A stretch of 29,355 bases of DNA, from positions 1-29,355 of the IMG/VR virus record IMGVR_UViG_3300048928_000083; one strand, given 5' to 3'. Position numbers and translations under genes: made by a program. This DNA is from a virus. This document shows positions 21,032 to 29,269 of the stretch, in pieces. The notes beneath the pieces were generated by a model. The model ran no database searches and had not been told where the DNA came from. It worked only from the letters and a program-made list of their open reading frames with translations. Position 1 is the stretch's first letter; each line of letters opens with the position of its first letter.

Positions 21032-21605
21032 GTTTGTTGTGGTTGCCCATCACTCTCGCATAGGTCATGCGCAACGACTTGCGGCGCTGCTGGATGCTCA
21101 TCTGCTTATTGATGACGGTAACCGCGGCGCGAACTGGAATCATCGGCGTGCGCTTGAGTGGGCAGCAGAGCAAACATGCCGGGTAATTGTTGTTGAAGAT
21201 GATGCTCAGCCTTCAAGCAGTCTTACTGAGCTGGTGATAGGACACTGGCTAAACCGCTTCCCTGATTCTCTGGTGAGTTTTTATCTCGGTACAGGCCGAC
21301 CACCTCAGTATCAAATGCAGATAGCCGAGCGGCTGATTGTTGCTGATAAGACTCAGGCTGACTACATCACGCTGCCACGACTGATACACGGGGTGTGCTA
21401 TAGCGTACCTCCGCAACATATCAACCGCGTTTTGTCTCGATGGGATAGCAGTAAGCCCGCTGATTATGCCGTGGGTGATGCGTGGGGCGGTGCAGTGGTC
21501 TATCCGTGTTACTCGCTGGTGGACCATGCAGACTTTGAATCAGTTGAGTGTCACCCTGACTCAGCGCCACGAACAGAACGCCGTCGGGCGTGGAGGTTAG
21601 CCTGA
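21012..21605 (+). CDS. Second glycosyltransferase-like protein
   Basis: This 197-residue protein has KFVVVAHHSRIGHAQRLAAL, then a possible metal site in VIVVEDDAQPSSSL (about 66-79), and LIHGVCYSVPPQHI plus VGDAWGGAVVYPCYSLVDH in the C-terminal part. This is the layout of a compact GT-A transferase similar to LPS-type (GT25-like) enzymes. The start overlaps the HNH-AP2 gene's end and its stop touches the next HNH gene (TGATG). Acceptor and sugar are unknown. Confidence 0.7.
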   Translation: MMQTDIKFVVVAHHSRIGHAQRLAALLDAHLLIDDGNRGANWNHRRALEWAAEQTCRVIVVEDDAQPSSSLTELVIGHWLNRFPDSLVSFYLGTGRPPQYQMQIAERLIVADKTQADYITLPRLIHGVCYSVPPQHINRVLSRWDSSKPADYAVGDAWGGAVVYPCYSLVDHADFESVECHPDSAPRTERRRAWRLA

Positions 21606-21955
21606 TGCCTGCGTTAATACCGAGAGCATGCCGCAAGCGTGGCTGTCCTGGAACAACCACAGACCGCTCTGGCTATTGTCCCAGGCATCTTAACGAAGGC
21701 TGGCAGCAGCATCAGCGAGGACAGAGCAGGCACCAGCGCGGTTATGGCAGTAAGTGGGACAGGCTTCGCCCAATCGTTCTCGACAGGGATAAACACCTCT
21801 GTCAGGAATGCCTGCGAAATGGAAGGTATACACCCGCTGAGACGGTGGACCACATCACCGCCAAAGCAAATGGGGGGACCGATGACCTGTCCAACCTTGA
21901 AAGCCTCTGCAAGCCCTGCCACAGGGCGAAAACAGCGGTCGAAAGACTCAAATGA
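21605..21955 (+). CDS. HNH endonuclease, HK97 gp74-like packaging nuclease
   Basis: This 116-residue protein has an N-terminal zinc-like region (CRKRGCPG, YCPRH). It is followed by a full HNH finger, HLCQECLRNGRY, then AETVDHITAKANGGTDDLSN and LESLCKPCHRAKT. The position directly before terS matches HK97 gp74, an HNH protein needed with the terminase for cos cleavage in phages of this type. The ATG overlaps the preceding stop. Confidence 0.9.
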   Translation: MPALIPRACRKRGCPGTTTDRSGYCPRHLNEGWQQHQRGQSRHQRGYGSKWDRLRPIVLDRDKHLCQECLRNGRYTPAETVDHITAKANGGTDDLSNLESLCKPCHRAKTAVERLK

Positions 21956-22111
21956 CATCAATTCTCATTTGAATCGACCGAGGGGGAGGGCGGGTTGAAA
22001 GTTCAGGAACGACGCGCCAAAGGACCGCCGCCTAACCTCTTTTCACATCGCCGCAGGTTAGAAAACTTTTTTAGGGGTCCCCCATTCGATGATTAATAGG
22101 AGTTTTCGATT
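21956..22111. other. Intergenic region before terS, candidate cos site
   Basis: In HK97-type phages the cos region lies between the HNH gene and terS. Here the 156 bp hold a GC-rich stretch (21979-22034) with a purine-rich tract, CGCCGCC, and a 7-bp inverted repeat CTAACCT/AGGTTAG (22032-22061), then an A4CT6 run and GGGGTCCCC. The exact cleavage position cannot be read from sequence alone. No gene is supported here. Confidence 0.55.
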
Positions 22112-22585
22112 ATGTCTGGACCACCGAAAACCCCGACCCATCTACGTTTGGTGAGGGGTAACCCATCAAAACGCCCAATCAATGAGAACGAACCAAAACC
22201 CGCCGCAGGGGTACCCCCAACGCCGAAGCATTTCGGCAAGCAGGGGAAATACTGGTTTAAACGGATGGCCGAGGAGCTCGATGCTATCGGTGTGATGTCT
22301 CAGCTGGACGCCAGAGCCCTTGAGCTGCTGGTTGAGGCTTATACCGAATACCGGCATCACTGCGACACGCTTGAAGTTGAGGGCTACACCTACCGGACCG
22401 AAACGCAGAGCGGGGATGTGCTGATCAAGGCTCATCCCGCCGCCATCATGAAAGCTGATGCCTGGAAACGTCTGCGCGCCATGCTTGGTGAGTTCGGCAT
22501 GACGCCAGCCAGCCGCTCGAAAGTGAATGCAAAAGGTCCTGATGCGGTTGACCCGCTGGCCGAGTTTATGAAAGCGAGGGATTAA
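22112..22585 (+). CDS. terS: Terminase small subunit, P27/HK97 type
   Basis: This 157-residue protein starts with the classical GPPKTPTHLRLVRGNPSKRP and continues with LDARALELLVEAYTEYRHHC and a C-terminal GMTPASRSKV segment, as in the Terminase_4/P27 small-subunit family. It recognises cos and recruits the large subunit for DNA packaging. An AGGAG site precedes the ATG. It abuts terL by one base. Confidence 0.95.
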   Translation: MSGPPKTPTHLRLVRGNPSKRPINENEPKPAAGVPPTPKHFGKQGKYWFKRMAEELDAIGVMSQLDARALELLVEAYTEYRHHCDTLEVEGYTYRTETQSGDVLIKAHPAAIMKADAWKRLRAMLGEFGMTPASRSKVNAKGPDAVDPLAEFMKARD

Positions 22586-24321
22586 TGGCTAAGGTTGCAG
22601 AAGGCATCCGCTACGCCGAGAGGGTGGTGGCGGGGGAAATTATTGCCTGTGAGTATGTGCGCCTTGCCTGTCAGCGTTTTCTTGACGATCTGGCAAACGG
22701 CGAAGAGCGCGGTATTTTCTTCAGTGAGCCGCGCGCGCAGCACATTCTGAATTTCTATAATTTTGTGCCTCACGTAAAAGGCGCGCTGGCAGGGCAGCCT
22801 ATTGAGCTGATGGACTGGCACGTTTTCATCCTGATTAATATTTTTGGTTTCGTTATCCCGCTGGTTAACGAAGAAACGGGAGAAACCGTCCTGCGTAACG
22901 ACGGCAGCGGTCGTCCAGTAATGGTTCGGCGCTTCCGTACAGCAGATGTTGAGGTGGCCCGTAAAAATGCTAAATCAACTCTTTGCTCCGGCGTGGGGCT
23001 GTATATGGCTGGTGCCGACGGCGAGGGCGGTGCGGAGGTTTATTCCGCTGCAACCACCCGTGACCAGGCGCGAATTGTTTTTGAAGACGCGAAGAATATG
23101 GTCAAGAAGGCGAAAGCCACTCTTGGGCGGATCTTCGAATTCAACAAGCTCGCTATCTACCAGGAGCAAACTGCCTCCAAGTTCGAGCCATTATCATCAG
23201 ATGCGAACAACCTCGATGGTCTGAACATCCACTGCGCCATCGTCGACGAGCTGCATGCTCACAAAACCCGTGACGTCTGGGACGTTCTCGAGACGGCCAC
23301 CGGCGCGCGTCTGCAATCGCTGCTTTTCGGTATCACCACCGCCGGTTTCAACAAAGAAGGCATCTGCTACGAATTGCGTGATTACGCCATCAAGGTGCTG
23401 CGTGGTCTGGTAAAAGACGATACGTTTTTTGCCATCATCTACACCTTAGATGAAGGTGACGATCCCTTTGATGAAAAAGTCTGGCAGAAGGCGAATCCGG
23501 GGCTGGGTATCTGTAAGCGCTGGGATGACCTGCGCCGCCTGGCTAAAAAGGCGAAAGAGCAGGTTTCGGCCAGGATTAACTTTTTCACCAAACACATGAA
23601 TATCTGGGTTACCGCTGAGTCTGCCTGGATGGACATGATGAAATGGGAAAAATGCGAGTTTATCGCCCCGCAGCACGAGCTTAAAACCTATCCCTCCTGG
23701 GTGGGCGTTGATCTGTCAAACAAAATTGATATCTGTGCGGCCGCTAAAGTCTGGCGCGCACCGGATGGACATGTTCATGCGGATTTTAAATTCTGGCTAC
23801 CGGAAGGACGCCTTGAGAAATGTTCACGCCAGATGGCAGAGCTTTATCGTAAATGGGCCGAGATGGATAAGCTGATCCTTACCGATGGGGATGTAATCGA
23901 CCATGCTCAGATTAAGGAAGAGCTACAGGTGTGGGTTGCTGGCGAGAGCCTGAAAGAAATTGGCTTCGATCCGTGGAGTGCGACGCAGTTCAGCCTTGCG
24001 CTGGCAGAAGAAGGGTTGCCGCTGGTGGAAGTACCGCAGACGGTTCGCAATTTCTCTGAGGCCATGAAAGAGGTCGAGGCGCTGGTATACGGTGGTCGTT
24101 TCCATCACAGCGATCACCCGGTAATGAACTGGATGATGTCTAACGTAACCGTCAAACCCGACAGGAACGAAAACATTTTTCCGAACAAGTCCACACCAGA
24201 GGCCAAGATTGACGGCCCGGCGGCATTGTTCACCGCAATGAGCCGCGTTCTGGTTAACGGTGGCAACGACCAGCAGGATCTCTCCGGATTCTTCAACAAT
24301 CCCATCATGGTAGGTTTCTGA
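22585..24321 (+). CDS. terL: Terminase large subunit, HK97 type
   Basis: This 578-residue packaging motor and nuclease has an ATPase with Walker A-like RKNAKST (126-132) and Walker B CAIVDE with catalytic glutamate (217-222). An RNase H-like nuclease domain begins near 372 with D376 in WVGVDLSNKID. Family signatures QRIVFEDAKNMV-like and NVTVKPDRNENIFPNK are present. The start overlaps terS by one base and the stop overlaps the portal start (TGATG). The length is typical of the family. Confidence 0.97.
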   Translation: MAKVAEGIRYAERVVAGEIIACEYVRLACQRFLDDLANGEERGIFFSEPRAQHILNFYNFVPHVKGALAGQPIELMDWHVFILINIFGFVIPLVNEETGETVLRNDGSGRPVMVRRFRTADVEVARKNAKSTLCSGVGLYMAGADGEGGAEVYSAATTRDQARIVFEDAKNMVKKAKATLGRIFEFNKLAIYQEQTASKFEPLSSDANNLDGLNIHCAIVDELHAHKTRDVWDVLETATGARLQSLLFGITTAGFNKEGICYELRDYAIKVLRGLVKDDTFFAIIYTLDEGDDPFDEKVWQKANPGLGICKRWDDLRRLAKKAKEQVSARINFFTKHMNIWVTAESAWMDMMKWEKCEFIAPQHELKTYPSWVGVDLSNKIDICAAAKVWRAPDGHVHADFKFWLPEGRLEKCSRQMAELYRKWAEMDKLILTDGDVIDHAQIKEELQVWVAGESLKEIGFDPWSATQFSLALAEEGLPLVEVPQTVRNFSEAMKEVEALVYGGRFHHSDHPVMNWMMSNVTVKPDRNENIFPNKSTPEAKIDGPAALFTAMSRVLVNGGNDQQDLSGFFNNPIMVGF

Positions 24322-25625
24322 TGAAAAAAAACAAACAGCCAGGCAGGGTGAAAAGCGCTCTGCTTAACTGGCTCGGTGTGCCTATCAGCCTGACTACCGG
24401 CACGTTCTGGGAGGAATGGTTTGGCACCAGTAGCAGCGGAAAGGTGGTAACGGCCGATAAAGCCATACAGCTATCGGCTGTGTGGGCATGCGTAAGACTG
24501 TTAAGCGAGTCTATTTCAACCCTTCCACTGAAAATATACGTTCGACAGCCTGACGGTTCGCGTAAAGCGGCAACCGATCATCCGGCCTATTCGATACTTT
24601 GCCGCCGACCCAATTCAGAAATGACACCATCACGCTTTATGTTGATGGTGGTCGCCAGTATTTGTCTGCGCGGGAACGCCTTTATTGAGAAGAAATTCAT
24701 TGCAAATCGCCTTGTTTCGCTGGTGCCTTTGCTGCCGCAGAACATGGTGGTAAAACGTCTCACTACCGGGGCCCTGGAATACAAATACACTGAAAACGGT
24801 AGCGAACGCGTCATTCCCATCAAAAACATCATGCACATTCGCGGATTCGGTCTGGATGGTGTTTGCGGCATGATGCCAATGAAAACAGGCCGCGATGTGA
24901 TCGGTTCTGCAATGGCGGTAGAAGAGTCTGCGGCAAAAATATTCGAGCAAGGGTTACAAAGCTCTGGATTCCTGACAGCGGAACAAGCATTAAACGATGA
25001 GCAGAGGGAAAGGCTCCGGGAGTACATGGCAAAGTTCACCGGCTCGAAGAACGCCGGAAAAATAATGGTGCTGGAGGGAGGGCTAAAGTACCAGGGCGTT
25101 ACCATGAATCCTGAAGATGCCCAAATGCTGGAAAGCCGCTCTTTCAGTATTGAAGAAATCTGCCGCTGGTTTCGCGTGCCGCCTTTCATGGTTGGACACA
25201 CCACAAAACAAAGCAGCTGGGCATCAAGCCTGGAAGGCATGAACCTGCAGTTTCTGACTCATACACTTCGACCACTGCTGGTTAATATTGAGCAGGAAAT
25301 TGGCCGGTGCTTACTCGACAGTGACGATGAAGTGTTTGCAGAATTCTCTGTTGAAGGTCTACTGCGAGCGGATAGTGCCGGTCGCGCGGCATACTATACC
25401 AGCGCGCTTCAAAATGGCTGGATGTCCCGTAATGACGTTCGTCGTCTTGAGAACATGCCGCCGATTGAAGGAGGCGACATTTACACCGTTCAGCTCAACC
25501 TGACGCAACTGAAAAATCTCGAAAGCAGCAACCCTGCAGTTCAGGCCCTTGCCCTTCGAGAGTTGCATAACCACGTATTCCCCGACATTTCCTTTGAACA
25601 ATCTCCGCTGAAACAGGCCGCTTAG
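24321..25625 (+). CDS. Portal protein, HK97 family
   Basis: This 434-residue portal subunit forms the dodecameric DNA gate of the head. Typical segments are AIQLSAVWACVRLLSESIST, SLEGMNLQFLTHTLRP and NGWMSRNDVRRLENMPPIEG. It starts at the terL stop and precedes the protease and capsid genes, the order of HK97 gp3-gp4-gp5. There is no sign of truncation. Confidence 0.96.
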   Translation: MKKNKQPGRVKSALLNWLGVPISLTTGTFWEEWFGTSSSGKVVTADKAIQLSAVWACVRLLSESISTLPLKIYVRQPDGSRKAATDHPAYSILCRRPNSEMTPSRFMLMVVASICLRGNAFIEKKFIANRLVSLVPLLPQNMVVKRLTTGALEYKYTENGSERVIPIKNIMHIRGFGLDGVCGMMPMKTGRDVIGSAMAVEESAAKIFEQGLQSSGFLTAEQALNDEQRERLREYMAKFTGSKNAGKIMVLEGGLKYQGVTMNPEDAQMLESRSFSIEEICRWFRVPPFMVGHTTKQSSWASSLEGMNLQFLTHTLRPLLVNIEQEIGRCLLDSDDEVFAEFSVEGLLRADSAGRAAYYTSALQNGWMSRNDVRRLENMPPIEGGDIYTVQLNLTQLKNLESSNPAVQALALRELHNHVFPDISFEQSPLKQAA

Positions 25626-25638
25626 GAGCACTTTCCTG

Positions 25639-26487
25639 ATGAGCAAAAAACAACTTCCGGTAGCACCGGCGGGTCGCCCCTGCGCGCGCGTTACCTGTGA
25701 AACATTACCGTCTGCACTGGACCGCTGGGACGGTGGGATCAAAGCGGCGGGCACCGACGATAACAGCATTTCTGTTTTTGATGTTATCGGTCAGGACTAC
25801 TGGGGCGAAGGGGTAACAGCTAAACGAATTGCCGGTGCGCTTCGGGCGATGAACGGTGCCGACGTTACGGTGAATATCAACTCGCCGGGCGGGGACATGT
25901 TCGAAGGTCTGGCTATTTATAACCTGCTCCGCGAATACGAAGGCCGTGTAACGGTGAAGGTGCTGGGCATTGCCGCCAGCGCCGCCTCGATAATTGCGAT
26001 GGCCGGGGATGATATTCAGATTGGCCGCGGTGCCTTCCTGATGATCCATAACTGCTGGGTATATGCGATGGGAAACCGCCATGATTTTGCAGAACTGGCA
26101 CAGTCACTGGAACCCTTCGATACCGCTATGGCTGACATCTACGCGGCGCGCTCCGGCCTTGATATGGCCGCTGTGCAGAAGCTGATGGACGCGGAAAGCT
26201 ATATCGGTGGCAGTGATGCTGTGGCGAAGGGACTGGCAGACAGCCTGCTTTCTGCTGATGCGGTCAGCGACGGCGACGATTCGCCTGCTGCCGCGCTTCG
26301 CAAACTTGATGCATTGCTGGCCAAGACCAACACACCGCGCTCTGAGCGCAGAAAACTCATTAAAGCCTTATCCGGTGGCATGCCTGGCGCTGTCACCACC
26401 AACAACGGTACGCCGGGCGCTGCCGAAGACATCAAACCTGAAACCATCAATTCACTTGAAATCGCCCTGGCGGCGTTAGTCAAATAA
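25639..26487 (+). CDS. ClpP-like head maturation protease
   Basis: This 282-residue serine protease of the ClpP/S14 fold shows NSPGGDMFEGLAIYN (81-95). Nucleophile S114 lies in LGIAASAASIIA and catalytic H137 in FLMIHNCW. An acidic residue is expected near 178-195 (YAARSGLDMAAVQKLMDA... GSDAVAKGLAD). The C-terminal 70 residues are a linker-rich tail. Its task is to remove the capsid's N-terminal scaffolding domain during maturation. It precedes the capsid gene by 9 bp. Confidence 0.93.
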   Translation: MSKKQLPVAPAGRPCARVTCETLPSALDRWDGGIKAAGTDDNSISVFDVIGQDYWGEGVTAKRIAGALRAMNGADVTVNINSPGGDMFEGLAIYNLLREYEGRVTVKVLGIAASAASIIAMAGDDIQIGRGAFLMIHNCWVYAMGNRHDFAELAQSLEPFDTAMADIYAARSGLDMAAVQKLMDAESYIGGSDAVAKGLADSLLSADAVSDGDDSPAAALRKLDALLAKTNTPRSERRKLIKALSGGMPGAVTTNNGTPGAAEDIKPETINSLEIALAALVK

Positions 26488-26496
26488 GGACCCTTT

Positions 26497-27708
26497 ATGT
26501 CTGAAGTAAACGATATTCTGAAAAAAGTCACGGCCAGCATTGAAGAGGCAACCGGCAAGTTCAACGCGAAAGCAGAAGACGCGCTCAAAGAGGCGCAGAA
26601 GTCCGGCAAGCTGTCTGAAGAAACAAAGGCAGCCGTCGATAAAATGGCTTCTGAGTTCAACGCCCTGCGCGAAGCAGAAAAAACGCTGAAGGCAGCTATG
26701 GGCGAACTGGAGCAACATGTTGCCCAGATGCCGCTGGCAAACGCGAAGCATGTTGTGGAGTCAATCGGTCAGCAGGTGATCTCTGCTGAAGCGCTGAAAA
26801 CCTTTGCCTCCGGGGTGGAAGGTGGCAAACGTATCAGTATCCCAGTTAAGGCGGCACTGACTTCTGCTGATGTGCCTGATGGTGTTGTGGAGCCACAACG
26901 CCTGCCGGGTATTGATACGGCACCGAAACAGCGCCTGTTTATCCGCGATCTGATTGCGCCTGGTCGCACTTCCTCCCCTGCTATTTTCTGGGTGCAACAG
27001 ACTGGCTTTACCAACAACGCGAAAGTGGTTCCGGAAAATACACAGAAACCATACAGCGAAATTGAGTTTACGCCGAAAATCACTGGCGTAAGCACCATCG
27101 CTCACCTGTTCAAAGCCTCAAAGCAGATCCTGGATGACTTCGCACAGCTGCAGTCAACCGTTGATGCAGAAATGCGCTACGGACTGAAGTACGCGGAAGA
27201 GCAGGAAATTCTCTTCGGTGATGGTACCGGCGTGCATCTGCACGGCATTGTTCCTCAGGCGTCGGCATTTAACCCGGCGTTTACTGTAGAACAGCAGAGC
27301 GGTATTGACGATCTGCGTCTGGCAATGCTGCAGGCGCAACTGGCGCGCTTCCCGGCATCCGGCCACGTTCTTCACTTCATTGACTGGGCGCGGATCGAAC
27401 TGACCAAAGACAGCCTGGGCCGATACATTCTGGCTAACCCTGCGGCGCTGACTGGACCGACGCTTTGGGGCCTGCCGGTTGTAGCCACGGAAGCGGCGGC
27501 CTTCCAGGGTAAATTCCTGACTGGTGCTTTCAACGCTGGGGCGCAAATCTTCGACCGCGAAGATGCGAACGTGGTTATCTCCACGGAGAACGCCGACGAC
27601 TTCGAGAAAAACATGATCACCATCCGTTGCGAAGAACGTCTGGCGCTGGCTGTGAAACGCCCTGAGGCGTTCGTGTACGGTTCATTCAGCACCGGCGCGG
27701 GGAGCTGA
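26497..27708 (+). CDS. Major capsid protein, HK97 fold with conserved crosslinking residues
   Basis: This 403-residue protein has a helical delta (scaffolding) domain of about 118 residues, rich in Glu, Lys and Ala, then the HK97-fold body from about IPVKAALTSADVPDG. By alignment with HK97 gp5 the three isopeptide-bond residues are kept: K184 (HK97 K169, in ENTQKPYSEIEF), N372 (N356, in EKNMITI) and E379 (E363, in RCEERLALA). Spacing is nearly identical (188 and 7 residues against 187 and 7). Covalent chainmail is therefore likely. Cleavage is expected near K118. Confidence 0.96.
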   Translation: MSEVNDILKKVTASIEEATGKFNAKAEDALKEAQKSGKLSEETKAAVDKMASEFNALREAEKTLKAAMGELEQHVAQMPLANAKHVVESIGQQVISAEALKTFASGVEGGKRISIPVKAALTSADVPDGVVEPQRLPGIDTAPKQRLFIRDLIAPGRTSSPAIFWVQQTGFTNNAKVVPENTQKPYSEIEFTPKITGVSTIAHLFKASKQILDDFAQLQSTVDAEMRYGLKYAEEQEILFGDGTGVHLHGIVPQASAFNPAFTVEQQSGIDDLRLAMLQAQLARFPASGHVLHFIDWARIELTKDSLGRYILANPAALTGPTLWGLPVVATEAAAFQGKFLTGAFNAGAQIFDREDANVVISTENADDFEKNMITIRCEERLALAVKRPEAFVYGSFSTGAGS

Positions 27709-27716
27709 TAAATATT

Positions 27717-27739
27717 GCGGCCTTCGGGCCGCTTTTTTT
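27717..27739 (+). terminator. Intrinsic terminator with TTCG loop after the capsid gene
   Basis: GCGGCC-TTCG-GGCCGC is followed by seven T. The TTCG tetraloop makes it very stable. It lies between capsid and connector genes, so it likely lowers expression of the downstream head-completion genes relative to capsid. Confidence 0.9.
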
Positions 27740-27750
27740 GGGGCAAACAG

Positions 27751-28077
27751 ATGCTTGATCAGAATGTGGTGAAACAGCATTGCCGCATTGATACCGACTT
27801 TACGGGTGATGATGCTCTGCTGGAGATTTACACAGGTGCGGCGGCGCGTTACGTCCAGACATGGACAAGGCGAACGCTCTATGAAAATCAAAGCTCCCCT
27901 GGCTACGCAGATGACCCGGATCCGATTCTACTGAATGATGATGTTAAGGCGGCAATGCTACTGTTGATTGGTCACTGGTATGCAAACCGAGAGGCTGTGA
28001 ACATCGGAAATATTACATCAGCGGTGCCTTTCGCCGTAGAGGCTCTTCTGCAGCCATACAGAATTTACGGGGTATAG
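27751..28077 (+). CDS. Head-tail connector protein, HK97 gp6-like
   Basis: This helical 108-residue protein has VVKQHCRIDTDFTGDDALLE, then a middle YVQTWTRRTLYEN and C-terminal LLLIGHWYANREAVNIG, features of the gp6/Phage_connect_1 family. It would dock below the portal after packaging. The ATG at 27751 has a GGGG site. An earlier in-frame start would lie in the terminator hairpin and is rejected. Confidence 0.88.
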   Translation: MLDQNVVKQHCRIDTDFTGDDALLEIYTGAAARYVQTWTRRTLYENQSSPGYADDPDPILLNDDVKAAMLLLIGHWYANREAVNIGNITSAVPFAVEALLQPYRIYGV

Positions 28078-28086
28078 GAGGACTTT

Positions 28087-28425
28087 ATGCAGGCTGGAAG
28101 ACTGAGAGACAGGGTGGTGGTTCAGAACATCACAACATCGAGAGATCCTTCTGGCCAGCCTATTGAAACTTGGCATGACGGCGCAGAAATCTGGGCAGAA
28201 GTTAAGGGTATCAGTGGGCGTGAACTGGTAGCTGCAGGCGCTGAAACTGCCGTCGCCACTATCAGGGTATGGACACGATTTCGTAGCGATATAACTGCTG
28301 CGTCCAGACTCAGGGTGATGATTGGCCCGTTCAAGGGGGCCATTTTGAATATTATTGGTCCGCCAATCCCTGATTCTCGTGGTATTCAGCTCGAAATTCT
28401 TTGCAAACAGGGGTCCGAAAAATGA
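28087..28425 (+). CDS. Head-tail adaptor, HK97 gp7-like
   Basis: The start of this 112-residue protein, QAGRLRDRVVVQN, and the segments WHDGAEIWAEVKGISGRELV and RVMIGPFKGAILNI match the Phage_H_T_join family. It joins the connector to the tail terminator. An AGGAGG site precedes the ATG. It overlaps the next gene as ATGA. Confidence 0.9.
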   Translation: MQAGRLRDRVVVQNITTSRDPSGQPIETWHDGAEIWAEVKGISGRELVAAGAETAVATIRVWTRFRSDITAASRLRVMIGPFKGAILNIIGPPIPDSRGIQLEILCKQGSEK

Positions 28426-28871
28426 TTGAGACAAGTCTCGATTTTTCTGGGTTGAATGACATCGCAAAGGATCTGGAGGCGCTTAGCCGCGCTGAAAACA
28501 ACAAGGTTCTGCGTGATGCCACGCGCGCTGGCGCCGAAGTGCTTAAGGAAGAAGTGATCGCCCGCGCGCCGGTGCGTACCGGGAAACTGAAAAAAAACGT
28601 GGTAGTGGTTACCCAAAAAAGCCGCCGCCGCGGGGAAATTTCTTCAGGCGTCCACATTCGTGGTGTTAACCCGCGCACTGGGAACAGCGATAACACGATG
28701 AAGGCGAATAACCCGAGAAATGCCTTTTACTGGCGATTCGTAGAAATGGGTACCGTTAACATGCCGCCGCACCCTTTCATTCGCCCCGCGTTCGATGTAC
28801 GCCAGGAGCAGGCGACGGAGGTCGCAATCAAGCGCATGAACCAGGCCATTGACGAGGCGTTAAGCAAATGA
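28422..28871 (+). CDS. HK97 gp10 family tail-completion protein
   Basis: This 149-residue protein contains ATRAGAEVLKEEVIARAPVR followed by TGKLKKNV, and FVEMGTVNMPPHPFIRPAFD, the signature of the HK97-gp10 family (PF04883) involved in head-tail joining. Both junctions are 4-bp overlaps. The ATG at 28422 overlaps the previous stop. Confidence 0.92.
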   Translation: MIETSLDFSGLNDIAKDLEALSRAENNKVLRDATRAGAEVLKEEVIARAPVRTGKLKKNVVVVTQKSRRRGEISSGVHIRGVNPRTGNSDNTMKANNPRNAFYWRFVEMGTVNMPPHPFIRPAFDVRQEQATEVAIKRMNQAIDEALSK

Positions 28872-29215
28872 CGGAAGACGATCTCTATCCTCTGCTGGCG
28901 CCGCTTGCCGGAGGGCAGGTTTATCCTTACGTTGCGCCGCTCGGCAGTGACGGGAAGCCTTCAGTCTCTCCGCCCTGGGTAATTTTCTCGATTATTACCG
29001 ACGTGGCCGCAGACGTTCTTTGCGGTCAGGCTGAATCTGCCGTTTCTGTGCAGGTTGATGTCTATTCCAGCACCATCGCTGAAGCGCGCACGATCAGGAA
29101 TATGGCGCTTGATGCACTGCAGGTGCTGAAGCCGGAAAGCATTGTGAAAACGCCGGGCTATGAGCCAGATCTGCGCTATCACCGGGCAACGCTCGAATTT
29201 CAGGTAACCGTTTAA
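28868..29215 (+). CDS. DUF3168 tail-completion protein
   Basis: This 115-residue protein includes YPLLAPLAGGQVYPYVAP, PPWVIFSIITDVAADVLCGQ and VQVDVYSSTIAEARTIRNMA, which match the DUF3168 family. Relatives are tail terminators placed right before the major tail gene. Its start overlaps the gp10-like gene as ATGA. Confidence 0.88.
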   Translation: MTEDDLYPLLAPLAGGQVYPYVAPLGSDGKPSVSPPWVIFSIITDVAADVLCGQAESAVSVQVDVYSSTIAEARTIRNMALDALQVLKPESIVKTPGYEPDLRYHRATLEFQVTV

Positions 29216-29233
29216 CTTTACCCACCATAATAA

Positions 29234-29256
29234 ACCGCTCCGGCGGTCTTTTTTTT
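29234..29256 (+). terminator. Terminator-like hairpin before the tail tube gene
   Basis: ACCGC and GCGGT form a short stem with TCCG loop, followed by C and eight T. It resembles the element after the capsid gene, so both high-copy structural genes have a terminator beside them. Confidence 0.75.
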
Positions 29257-29269
29257 AACTGGAGAAACC

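Noticed and set aside
24587-25240. 217-codon minus-strand frame
   Set aside because: It lies antisense inside the portal gene, which has clear family motifs. Composition is atypical and no start signal is seen.
26199-26660. 153-codon minus-strand frame
   Set aside because: It is antisense to the protease C-terminus and capsid delta domain, and Ser/Ala-rich because of the Glu/Lys/Ala-rich sense strand.
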